A stretch of DNA of 64,000 nucleotides, taken from assembly GCF_030272615.1 (NCBI RefSeq), contig NC_081413.1, forward strand, positions 188,724,169 to 188,788,168, given 5' to 3'. The position numbers and the translations under genes were made by a program. The notes beneath the pieces were generated by a model, which was not told where the DNA came from, ran no database searches, and saw only the letters and a program-made list of their open reading frames with translations. Shown in pieces: positions 1-10,400 of the stretch. Each line of letters begins with the position of its first letter. Position 1 is the stretch's first letter. This stretch comes from Cryptomeria japonica (Eukaryota > Streptophyta > Pinopsida > Cupressales > Cupressaceae).

Positions 1-2375
1 CTAGATTAAATTAGACATATTGATAATTGTAATTGTTGTCACAAAAGTGTGCACCCTTGATGAACTCTAAAGATCATCAACCTTGTGACACATTGAAATA
101 GCCTCCAAGTGTGGGACCTTGCATTGTTGAGGTTGAATCTCCGGAGAAGGTTGGCTTTCTTTCCAATCTGTTGCAGGTGTTGGACTAACCCAACACATAA
201 AAATCTATTCTACTGATTTGAGGGGGGGAAGGGAAAGAAGGAATGCTTGAAAAGGGAAAAAGGTTTGCACCTAGATTGAAATGTGATCTTCTCTACCTAA
301 AACTACACAAAACACCAATAAAGCTACCCAAAGCATGCACAAGATTGTATCCTAATTAGTCACCTAAGTGTGAGTGAAGGTTGGAATTCTTGCAAGATGG
401 CAAGAGGAACTGATTCAGTTCATAGGTGACATCCAAAGAGGGATCAACTCAGTCAAATACACTAAGGAAACAAATAAGAATGCATTCATATAAGAGGTAA
501 TGAAATTACACAGATTATAAGAACTAAAATAAGGCAAAACAAGTAAATTCTATTAACGTAGAGGCAAAGCAAAATTTACAAATGCAAAGAAACATAAGTT
601 TTTTTTGAAAAGAAGAAAATAAGATATCCCTGAAAAGGGTTACAAAATTGGTTTTATAGTTAAAGCATAAATAAGATAGATTAGAGTTAAGAAACCATAA
701 CCCTACTAGGGTTAGGTTACAAAATATCAGAAGAGAAGGATCAACTCAAAAGATTGATCTGATAGCATGAATTACAATCTAAAAATATCCTCCACATCTG
801 GGAAGAAACAAAATATCCCTGTAGAAAGGAGAAATCTTTGCGTTCAATGCACTTGCAAGGCACAAAAGTCTCCATTCCACATTAAAGAGTTGCAGGTGGC
901 GTCCAAAATCATCCTCAGGGTCACTTTTGGAGTTAAGGAAAAGAAATCCGATAGTTGGAATGAAATTCGATAGGGTTTGGGGTGTCGACCAATCCATGGT
1001 GTGTGAAGATGGGCACGCAAGAGGATGCCACATAACCCTCCAAAAGGCTCAAAAAGGGTTTAAAACATGGTCGTTGATCGGCCCCTTAAGTGAAAATCCA
1101 TGGTTGTGATCGAGCTACGTATCAGGCGAGGACCACCTCCCTTAACGCTCAACATTTTCGCCAAATCACGAGGTTAAGCAATGATCAAACTTGACCACTG
1201 CGACCCCACAAGAAGGCACTTGTTCTTTGTTTTATGGTTCGTCACCATTTCACAGCCTAACATTTTACATCACCTTGACCACCAGCGAAATGGTGAAATC
1301 TTCTATGTTACCGCGATCACTTCATGGTTTTGCGGGGAGGGTCGCACCAAAGGCTTCCCTCTTGGTGAAATGGCGAAAACCTTTATATAACCACCAAGGG
1401 ATTTTTTCACTGGTTCACGAGGAAGGGTGGAATATTCCCTGATGCTCTTGTGAAATAGCAAAAGGCCTAGCCTTTTCGCCATTTCACAGGGGGAACAAAA
1501 TGATAAGTTCCTCGCTCCAGAAAATAGCGAAAGCATTGAAACCTTACGCTATCCGGTAGGGAAATAGAGAAATAGGCCCGCGAACGATTGAAAACCCTCC
1601 AATCGGTATGGTTTAAGTGATTTGACCGCTTGGGCCGGTCAATATACAATTAGAACTTTAGAGCCTAAGAAGGATAAAAAGGCATAAAACCTTAGGGTTT
1701 AGGGTTTTAGGGCTCTCATGGAGGTTTTAACAATGTTTAGCCAATCAATTTTTTCTCAGATCGGATTTTTTCATGGCTAAGGTTGACATAAAAATAGTCA
1801 ACAATAATAAGGTAAGAAAAATATATATTATAAAAAATCTTTGAAGGTCTTAAATAATAATGTTCTCATAAGTTTATAAACCTAGATAACATGAGGTGGT
1901 GATAATTATTAGGTTTGTGACATCTTGTAGATCTAATAAATGAAATTTAGAGGTTGGCTAGAAAGGTCTCTTCCTCTTCAGGTAAGAAGGTTGCAAATGA
2001 AAAGTAAATAATCTAGTATAAGACCTTTTGGTGAATGTTCCTCCAAAAAGTCATTTATGATGGTCAAACATCTTATGTAAGAAGAAGGCAAGATATCTCT
2101 TATCTAAACATCTCTCATAATTTTTAATATTTGTCTTATATACTTGTAAAGAAATAAAATTTTCCATAACAAATTTATTTTGATCAAATAAATACAATCA
2201 CTAAGCATAAGTTAACCTAGATTAAATTAGATGGGTCAATAATTGTAATAAATGTTCCAAAATCAAATACAAAGTTAGGGGAACCCACCTCTAAAAGCAA
2301 TGATGTAGAAACACTATTGATGTCATGTTGAATTTGTTTGTCACTCTCTAAAACTTAATGCCTCCAATTTGATAG
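1..2375. other. Unassigned repeat-like DNA left of element A
   Basis: No protein-coding signal is recognisable on either strand; the open frames are short and share no motif with known families. The middle part, about 1090-1500, is less AT-rich and repeats a CGCCATTTCAC-like word in both orientations, which looks like non-coding retroelement DNA. The first 36 bases resemble 2217-2251. The segment ends at the target duplication GATAG (2371-2375) of element A. Confidence 0.5.
1450..1489. repeat. Near-perfect inverted repeat, 3-nt spacer
   Basis: The left arm TGTGAAATAGCAAAAGGC is followed after CTA by a right arm whose reverse complement differs only by one substitution and one extra base pair region, giving a stem of about 18 pairs. 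Related single arms occur at 1243-1253, 1284-1298 and 1364-1380. It could fold as DNA cruciform or RNA hairpin; no function is known. Confidence 0.6.
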
Positions 2376-3163
2376 TGTAGACACCCAAAATTGCCCAGTC
2401 TAATTAAATAAATATTTTATTTATTTAATTATCTAAGCTTAATTCTTCTATTAATTAAATAATTCTTTATTTATTTAATTAATTCATTTATCCTCTTCTA
2501 GCCTTATTTCTCATTTAAATAAATACATTTATTTATTTAAATTATCATTTTCGTAAATTAAATAAATATTTATTTATTTAATTGATCTCATTTCTTCTAT
2601 TAATTAAATAAATCTTTATTTATTTAATTAATTCATTAGCCTTTTCTACCTATGACACATGTCACTCATCTCTTAATTCCTACACTACCTACCCCTTTCA
2701 TTATTTTATTATTTCTTCTACCTACCCTCTAATCATAGCCGGCCTCCTTTTTACACCTCTCAATCTTATCCCTCCATTTCATATAGTGTCTTCTATATAA
2801 GGAGATGCTTCCTTCATTATCAACCCTAATCAAGCATTCTAATGACCTAATCGACAATTTGGAGGACTTGACTACACTACGATCCTACTTGCAACCACAT
2901 TCCGTTCTTTGTTGAGCTCTTGTGCACATAAAATCTGAGAGCAAATATATCAAGCAAGATCAATGGAGATAGGAAGAATGGAGATCAAAACCCTATTGGA
3001 CATGTGATGGTATAATCTTTGTGATTTCATGTGATTTGCATTGTCTTAGGTAATCTTCATATGTTATGGTGGATCTTTGTTGATTGTTAGGCTAGGGTTT
3101 TGTGGTTGAATTCATTTAGCCTTTCAATATTGTTATTATTGTTATCCATTTTCACCATATACA
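2376..3163 (+). repeat. 5' LTR of element A
   Basis: Begins TGTAGACACCC and ends TATACA. U3 contains about five AT-rich palindromes of roughly 30 bp (for example around 2400-2432 and 2450-2485) built from ATTAAATAAAT and ATTTATTTAAT. A TATA box follows at 2793-2802. It is colinear with the copy at 13270-14057 at identical length. Confidence 0.95.
2793..2802 (+). promoter_or_regulatory. TATA box of element A 5' LTR
   Basis: CTATATAAGG in an otherwise C/T-rich stretch, about 420 bases into the LTR, at the expected U3/R boundary position. The same box recurs in the A 3' LTR near 13688 and in element C near 19644 and 25280. Transcription would start some 30 bases downstream; this is inferred from position only. 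Confidence 0.7.
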
Positions 3164-3184
3164 TTTTGGCACACCCGATGGGAC
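3164..3184 (+). promoter_or_regulatory. Putative primer-binding site of element A
   Basis: Immediately after the LTR end comes TTTTGGCACACCCGATGGGA. TGG at the expected offset would pair with a tRNA 3' CCA end, and the site matches the layout in element B (TTTGGTGAACCCGACGTG). I cannot assign the tRNA with confidence. Confidence 0.6.
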
Positions 3185-3308
3185 ATGGATTTTTCTTAGA
3201 TCTGTGTTTTTTGTAGATTTTTCTAACCTATATTGCTATTTTGTAAAACAATTTGGAGAATAACCTTGTGCAGCTAGGGTTTTGGACACAAAATCAAGAT
3301 CTTGGAGA

Positions 3309-4160
3309 GATTCGATCATATCTCACAAAAAGGCTAGGAAATTTTGCACCAAATTTTTTTTGCAGGTTGAAGAAAGTATCAGAAGCTCTCAAGCCAAAAT
3401 TCAGAATTTTTGGAGCACATTTTCATTTTCTATGAATTTTTTATGATTTTTCATAAAAAATTAATTTTGAGAGCAAATGAGAGAAGTTTTCGGATTTTAT
3501 TATATTTTTGGAAATCTCTCATAATTATACATAGGATCTGTTTTTGTGATTTTAATTTTGATGCAAAATATTTCCCTAAAAATTGGATCTTTAAAAATTA
3601 GGGTTTTTCCTTATTTTGATCAGATCTCACAAACCAATTTGAATTTTGACATCAATTTTTTTTTGCAGATCAGGAAAAGTATCAGAAAGATTCAGTAAAA
3701 ATTTTAGATTTTTTGGATCTATTTTGCATTTTGTATGAATTATTTATTATTTTTCATAAAAAATTAATTTTGAGAGAAAATTAGCGAATTTTTTGGATTT
3801 TCTTACATTTTTAGAAATCTCTCAGAATTATACATAGGATATGTTCTTTGTGATTTTAAATTTAATGCAAAATAATTCCTCAAAAATCAGATCTTTGAAA
3901 ATTAGGGTTTTGCATTATTTTACTCATATCTCACAAACTGCTTGGATTTGTTGCAGAACTTTTTTTGTGCAAGTTTGGAAGACCATCAAGACTCTCCAGT
4001 AAAAATTTCAGATTTTTTGGATTGATTTTTCATTTTATATGAATTTTTTATGATTTTTCATAAAAAATTAATTTTTGGAGCAAATTAGCAAATTTTTTCG
4101 ATTTTCTTACATTTCTGGAAATCTCTTGAAATTTTACAGGTGGTCTTTTTTTATGATGAA
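3309..4160 (+). repeat. Three tandem copies of a 304-bp unit in the leader of A
   Basis: The word TCTCACAAA recurs at 3321, 3625 and 3929, exactly 304 bases apart, and each copy continues with the same order of blocks: a T-run ending GCAG, AGTATCAGAA-like text, TTTTTCATAAAAAATTAATTTT, then TTAGGGTTTT. The third copy is shortened. The copies are clearly diverged, so the triplication predates the present insertion. Confidence 0.85.
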
Positions 4161-6003
4161 TCATATCTTTGAATTGGTCAACAAAACGCATTATTGAAGG
4201 CCCCTATTTCACAAAGTCTTTTGGATCTAAAATTTACCTAACTTGTGTGCTTGCAGGAAGGGGTGATTATTTCAAACAATCCAAACTACTAATAAATCTT
4301 TGTTGCAGATCCTTGGCAAGGGTTTTTGGATTTTTATTGTGTGCCTTGTTTTCATAGACTAGCAAACACTTCAATTGGTGCACTAAAATTGAATCATTGT
4401 CTTTTGTGTCTTGAGCAATAGGCTCTTTTTGTTTAATCTTTAGAGGGTCTGTCTTCCAGTGTGGTCATTAGGACTACTAGTGAGAAGAGAACGACCCAAG
4501 TGGTAGAGAGGAAAACCCACCTCTTCCAAACCACTATAAACAAATGTATTCATGGTGAAAACTATGGATAACGTGTGCTGATTAGTTCATACCGACACTA
4601 TGTCTCCCCATAAACCCGTTTGATCAAATTTATTTGATCATTTGTAGGGCGTAACCCCTACCGGTTGGGAGCCTTCTGTATTTATAGAGCTTAAAGTGCC
4701 ACATGTATGGCCACACGAGCGGATGCCCTTACTAGCACCTTTTTGTTTTAGAAGCCCAAATCCTTCTAGTTGTTGGGGCAGGAGGTCGGACCTCTGGTAG
4801 CGGCCCACACACATACGGTTCTTAGTAGAGATACAAAGTTCGCCATGGGGAGTTTTCATGGGGACTGATGCTTGGCTGACCCGAGAAGTGAGTGCCGAGG
4901 GTGGAGCCAGTGAGGTCAAGCATCTAAGTATCCGCTCTGAATAGCGTAGCCTCAGGGGTAAAACCCCATGTGGGATCAACAACTATTGTCTTGGCTAGCC
5001 ATAATAATTGTGCTTGACTTATGTTAAACATTCAAACAATCAAGACCAAACAACAAAACATTGTGTCTTTTGTGTCTTCAAGTGTATGCAAAACAATTTT
5101 ACATCAAACAACACGCTTTTCTTGGAGTCATTTTGGAGTCTAAACACTTGCAAACATTGAGTCCTCATCAACACTGTGCCTCTTGTCACGAAAAACAGTC
5201 AAACAAATCAGATTGAGTCACAACAAAAACGACTTCACAGATTGAAAAAAAATTGCACAAATTTTACAGAAACGTGTCTGTGTCTGTTTTAACCGCATCT
5301 GAGTCATATAAACATGTCTGTGAAGGGCAGAATAGCGTATGTGTTTATAACAACGTCTGTGAAGTATACAGTCGCGTCTGTGTCCAGAATTGGAAAAATT
5401 TTACAGTCCAGCAAACATAAACAAGAAAATTTTAGAAGCGCGTCTGTGTTAAACAGAGTAGCGTCTGAGTCGGATAACCGCGTCTGTGTAGTATACAGGC
5501 GCGTCTGTGTTCAAAATTGCAAGAAAATTTCAGAGTCCAGCAAACAAAAGAAATCAGTTTCGGAATACTTGAGCTTCCTAGGTTGTTTCTTCAGGTTTCA
5601 TCTAGCATTCAACCTGTCTTTGGGTCTCACATAGTCCATCATTGCTTCACATCTCATTTTACATTCATACTTGTCTAAACTTGAGTCAAAAGGTCACTTG
5701 CTTGTCCTCATCATACTTTGTCAACACACTACATACAACAACACTTTGCTAAGTGGTCCCTCATCAAGGTTTCTTACCTTTGGGTCTCATTTGGTCTTAC
5801 TTAGGGTCAAGGTCAGCTTACCTCATCAAGAGAAACTATCCTCTCTTTGGAAGTCACACCTACTCTACTACATACATACTTGGTCTTACACTTTGGACAT
5901 TTGCAAGTACACCTCAGATTCATTTACACTCCATACAACTCTTGGTCTTCCATACTTTTTCCATTTTCATCTAGTCTTACACATCTTGGTCAATTCCTAG
6001 TTC
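4161..6003 (+). other. Leader of element A, downstream part
   Basis: No conserved ORF. The stretch 4440-4980 is less AT-rich and contains many short inverted words, so it probably folds; 5640-5990 is C/T-rich. It leads into the gag start codon at 6004. The GCGTCTGTG repeat block at 5270-5525 is listed separately. Confidence 0.6.
5270..5525 (+). repeat. GCGTCTGTG minisatellite in gag leader (sense)
   Basis: A degenerate array of GCGTCTGTGT-type words (CGTGTCTGTG, AACGTCTGTG, TCGCGTCTGTG, GCGCGTCTGTG and others) separated by about 20-60 bases and ending about 480 bases before the gag ATG. The reverse complement of the same word forms the array at 12665-12745 in this element and at 24085-24345 in element C, where it lies in the intron of the antisense PMD gene. 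Confidence 0.85.
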
Positions 6004-8201
6004 ATGGTTGAAACCCGTCTTCAAAAATCTAGGAGAGAAACTAAAGAGGCTCAAGAGTCCAAAAACATGAGTTCTTATGAGTATGACAATGATTTATTTT
6101 TCAATACTGATCACACTACATTACCGGACATGGATGTCTATAGAAACAATCCAAATGTTGAGAACATGGACACTACAAACAACAATGCTACACACAATGA
6201 CAATGTGGACAACTTATCAATACATTCAGCAGATGTGGAAGAATCCATTATGAATCCCCATTTCAATCGATTGGTTGAGGAAATAATGAGGAGGGATAGA
6301 CAATACTTCTTACACATGATGGCACAAAGTGGAGCCAAGATACCTCATGATTTTGACATGTCTCAAATAATGGAACATAGACCTTTGCAACAACCTCACT
6401 CCAACATGGATCAAAGGAGACCTAATAGTGGAGGAAATAGAGGACCACACATGGTACCTGAATCACCATCAGCTTTGCTTCAAAAACCAGAGGTCCCACA
6501 TACACATGGTTAAACATATGATACTCACCTTCGCAGACCATTATGGAAGTCTTGTGGAGAAAAATATGCTCAATCATATATCAATGCTAAGGATCAACCA
6601 CCAAAGCAATGGGATATTCCAAGGCATGCTCAAAATTTGGACACAAGGAAACCTCATGTCAAATTTGGGGGCAATACAATAGAACATGACATGCCTGTAG
6701 AGTATGGTATACATGCACAAAATAGATATGGTGTTCCTCAACATGAATCTATACCAAGTGGTCCATATACACAGCATCATTACAGACCTCCTCCATATGA
6801 ACATGTGTATGATCAATATCATCCATATATGCAACATGCTCCTCCTCCAATTGGTGCCTCAAGCATGGGGTATGGTCCAAGAAGTCGATCTCCACCTAAG
6901 AGCAGTTTGGAGCAACAAATCAGGGACTTACAAAAGAAAATGGAGGACATAAATACACTGAAGCCAACATACACAATGAGAGACATATGTCCTTATCCAT
7001 TTGACAAGAGCATTCCAATGCCTCCTTTTCCTACACACTTTGTGACGCCTAAATTTGATAAGTATAGAGGAAAAGGGGATCCTAAGGCACACATAAGACA
7101 ATTTTTCACAGCTTGCATTGAGGTAGCAGCAGAAGAGACATATTTGATGAGATTATTCCCACAAAGCTTAGGTGATCAAGCTATGGAATGGTTCTCCCAA
7201 CTTCCACCTAGAATTAAGTCATGGGGTGACTTAGCAGAGGCATTTATTCAACATTTCTCCTACAACATAGAGACAGACATATCAGTCACTACTTTGTGCA
7301 ACACTAAGCAAAAAGAGGGAGAATCTTTTGCATCATTTTTACAAAGATGGAGAAATCTAGCCAGCAGATGCTCTTGCGAAATTCCACAAAAACAAATGGT
7401 AGAAATGTTCACCCAGAATGTTAATAAAGACATTGGCTATGATCTAAGGAAAGCTTGTTTGTCCACCTTCAAGGACGTCATCGAAAAAGGCTTAGCAACA
7501 GAGAAGGTCCTAATTGAACAAGGAGTCATTAAGATATTCAAGGAAAACAAAGATGACTTTAAAGGAAAAGACAAGCCAAGATTTTGGAATAAAAACAAGA
7601 ACACAGTCAATGATGGTGTTGTTGATGCCAACACAGTGCGACCCAAAGTCATCTTTTCAGGATCAAGTTCTACAAACAATCAAGTGAATACTCAAACAAC
7701 TTCCAGGTCACGAAGGAAGTACACTCCTTTGGGAGAACCACTTGAGTCAATCTTCAAAAAGCTGGTGGCAAACAAAGTGATCACAATTCCAGATTTCCCG
7801 CCATATGAACCAAAGGTCAAACCAAATTGGTGGAATGATGATGAGTATTGTGAATTTCATAAAAGCAAGGGTCATAAAACAGGTAATTGTCATCGACTGA
7901 AGAATATTGTGCAAGATCTCATTGATAGAGGTGACATTGAGATTGAGGGACACTCATCCAATCAAGAACATGAGATGTTTAAGGAACCATTCCCAAAGCA
8001 CGACAATGGAAAAGCTAAAGTCACAGATGATCAAGCCAACTATACTAGAGCACCTTACAACTATGATTCAACTATCAATCATATCTCGATGGACAATCAT
8101 ATCTCTACTATTACCATCAAGAACAAAAACCCTGAGAATCCTCCTCAGCGACCCAAGATTGTCCTAAGAGGTGTTGGATCTTTTCCGAACCTACTTCTGA
8201 A
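6004..8201 (+). pseudogene. gag: Element A gag (nearly intact, Tat type)
   Basis: Gag would assemble the virus-like particle and package the element RNA. The frame starts at ATG 6004 (MVETRLQKS, matching MAQTRLQSG at the B gag start) and runs to about 8190. One in-frame TAA at 6511-6513 interrupts it, and a frameshift near 8165-8200 moves the reading into the protease frame. The central retrotransposon-gag domain (roughly 6990-7560) contains CPYPFDKSIPMPPFP, KYRGKGDPKAHIRQF and MRLFPQSLGDQAMEWF. A variant zinc finger C-x2-H-x4-H-x4-C lies at 7849-7890. The N-terminal third is rich in N, H, P and Y. There is no long coding decay, so it may have been functional until recently. Confidence 0.9.
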
Positions 8202-10106
8202 TGTCATGTTACAACTCGTCGTGGTAAAATTACTTTGCCAGGTGCTTCGACTAAAAACACCACTTCTTCATCTACCAAACCTGAGTATGACCTTGTAGAA
8301 TAGTTAGGGAAGACGCCCGCGCTCATCTCCATCCTTGAGCTCTTACGCATATCCCCCACTCATAAAGCTATTCTTGACAAAATCTTGAGAGATACTGTTG
8401 TTCTTACTGATCTGAACGTGGACCAGTTTCAAACCATGGTGGGATACCTTTCCATTCCACACTCCCTTACATTCACAGAAGTCGATGACGCCTCCATAAG
8501 TCAGCCACATAATGCACCTTTACACATTGAAGCCTTCATACACAAACATCAAATAAAACGAGTCCTGATAGATGGAGGAGCAGGTCTAAACATTTGTACA
8601 TTGAGCACAATTAAACAATTGGGATATTCTGATAAAGCTATGAATTCTACAAACAAAATCACCATCAAGGCATATGATGATGAAGAGTGTTCATCCAAGG
8701 GCACAGTCACCTTACCTCTCAAAGTTGGGCCAGTTACAAAGGATGTGGTTTGTCAAATCCTTGATCTAGATCTCACATACAACATACTCTTGGGACGTCC
8801 ATGGATTCATGAGATGAGCGCAGTCCCTTCTACATATCATCGATGTATCAAGTTTCCACACAATGGAGTTGAAGTGACCATCAAAGCAGATCCAAATCCA
8901 TTCATATATTGCAACAATCTGCAACCTCGGTCAGAAATAACAATTCCAGTCAATCGCGAAGCTGTTCCTTCATCGACATATGTGGATCCTGAATCATTGA
9001 AAGCTTCTACATCCACACAAGCAGAGCTAAAAGAAAAGTTCAAGATTAAAGACCTAGGATGTGGTGAGTATATATTTCATGTTGACCAACTCCCATTATC
9101 TCCTAAGGTATTCTGTCAACAAGAACAACCTACAAACAATTTTCAATGCCAAGGAATTGGGTGTGAACCACCTAGTGTTGTGGCTACTAAGTCTGAATGC
9201 AAATCTCCTCTAGCAGTGCAAGCAACTCTTGATATCAACAATCCTAAGAGTGGTTCCAGCGAAGAATCTATTGAGCATATTGGCATCCCTCTTGAGAACT
9301 CACATAGCTTTACCATTTCATCCACTCCACTTCCAAACTTGGATCAACAAGAATCAGAAAAGCCCTTACTCATTGGGGATCAAAAATCAAGCTTTGAAAA
9401 GAAAAATCTAAAAGTCAAAACTAAAGAAAATTCCTTCAGTCCAAATCAAAATCAAAATCTATTGGACTCTGCAAAAATCAAAGTCAAGGATAAAAATCCT
9501 ATGAAGCAAAAAGAGAAAGAGTTGATCTCCCCTAATATCAAAATAACTGGGGGCAAAAGTTCTAAAATTTCAAGTCAAAAAGATTACTTGTTGATCCTAA
9601 GTCTCCATCATGCTATCCTACTTTCACTTCTTTTCTCAATCATAAGCCTTCATCACTCATCCACTTGTTCCACACATCCATCCCCTTTTGGTGATACATC
9701 ACGAACCTTTAATGGAGCTTCCTCGAAGGACTTTGCTATCAGTGATGCCCAAACTTCTTCAGGTGACACGCATACGGGCCTGTGTAGTCCACACACTAGT
9801 AATTCTATCTCAATTCTTTCATCAAGGAAGACAGACACTCGAGCTACACATCATTCAGTCAAGGAACAATACAGTTACAATCACAAGGTAAAGCCTCACA
9901 CATTTGAGGTAGGTGACTTGGTTCTTAGAGAAAACCCCAAAAATCAACAAGACAGAGAGAAGAAGGGCAAGTTTGAACCAAACTGGCTTGGTCCTTATAT
10001 CATCACAGCAGTATATGGCTCTGGGGCATATCAGCTCTCAACTACAGAAGGTGAACATTTGGAGGATCCTATCAACAACATGCACCTTCGCAGGTTTTAC
10101 ACATAG
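8202..10106 (+). pseudogene. pol: Element A protease fused to integrase C-terminal tail
   Basis: A retropepsin domain is followed in one open frame by a low-complexity linker and an integrase C-terminal domain. The frame is entered after the gag frameshift; one TAG near 8307 precedes an open stretch of 573 codons (8385-10106). The protease has VLIDGGAGLNIC (D-G-G instead of D-S/T-G) near 8566 and LLGRPW near 8790. Residues after about 9020 are S/K/Q-rich without a known domain. The tail, 9880-10106, has FEVGDLVLRENPK and WLGPYIITAVYGSGAYQL, ending NNMHLRRFYT, matching the end of B's integrase. RT, RNase H and the integrase core are missing, yet the joint is in frame. It could be a chance deletion or a selected non-autonomous form. 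Confidence 0.85.
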
Positions 10107-10250
10107 CTCTTCAGAATATCCTAATTCAAAAAATACAAAAAAAATCAAAAATTTCAAAAATACAAAAAAATCAAAAATTTCAAAAGTACAAAAAAAAATC
10201 AAAAATTTCAAAAATACAAAAAAAAAATTTATAAAACAAAAAAATCGTTA
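10107..10250 (+). repeat. A-rich tract after pol stop of A
   Basis: Repeats of AAAAATACAAAAAAAATC and AAATTTC follow directly on the pol stop codon. Element B has an analogous A-rich tract near 35050-35235. No coding signal. Confidence 0.8.
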
Positions 10251-10253
10251 CTT

Positions 10254-10400
10254 GGTGAAAACCTGGCAAACAGGCGCCTTGTGACACAAAAAACATTGAA
10301 AAATCGAAAAAAGTAAAGAGAAATAATTTCGTCCAACGGTGAAAACCACTTCGGTGGTGCCCTGGGCAAGTACCATGGTGAAAACTGGGTCACCAGTGCC
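10254..10400 (+). repeat. Three GGTGAAAA hairpin modules (element A)
   Basis: Three modules at 10254-10278, 10338-10361 and 10377-10400 share the frame GGTGAAAA, a short stem-loop, then GCGCC or TGCC. The stems differ but each is self-complementary: CCTG/CAGG with loop GCAAA, CCAC/GTGG with loop TTCG, CTGG/CCAG with loop GTCA. The second is a UNCG tetraloop. Copies recur in C and B. This points to a conserved RNA structure downstream of pol. Confidence 0.75.

Noticed and set aside
4638-4982. 114-codon minus-strand frame in the leader of A
   Set aside because: No homologue in B or C and no recognisable motif; the region is a less AT-rich, structured leader in which chance frames are expected.
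5270-5525. CRISPR-like interpretation of the spaced GCGTCTGTG words
   Set aside because: Plant nuclear context, degenerate repeats, irregular spacing, no cas genes; it is a minisatellite within a retrotransposon leader.
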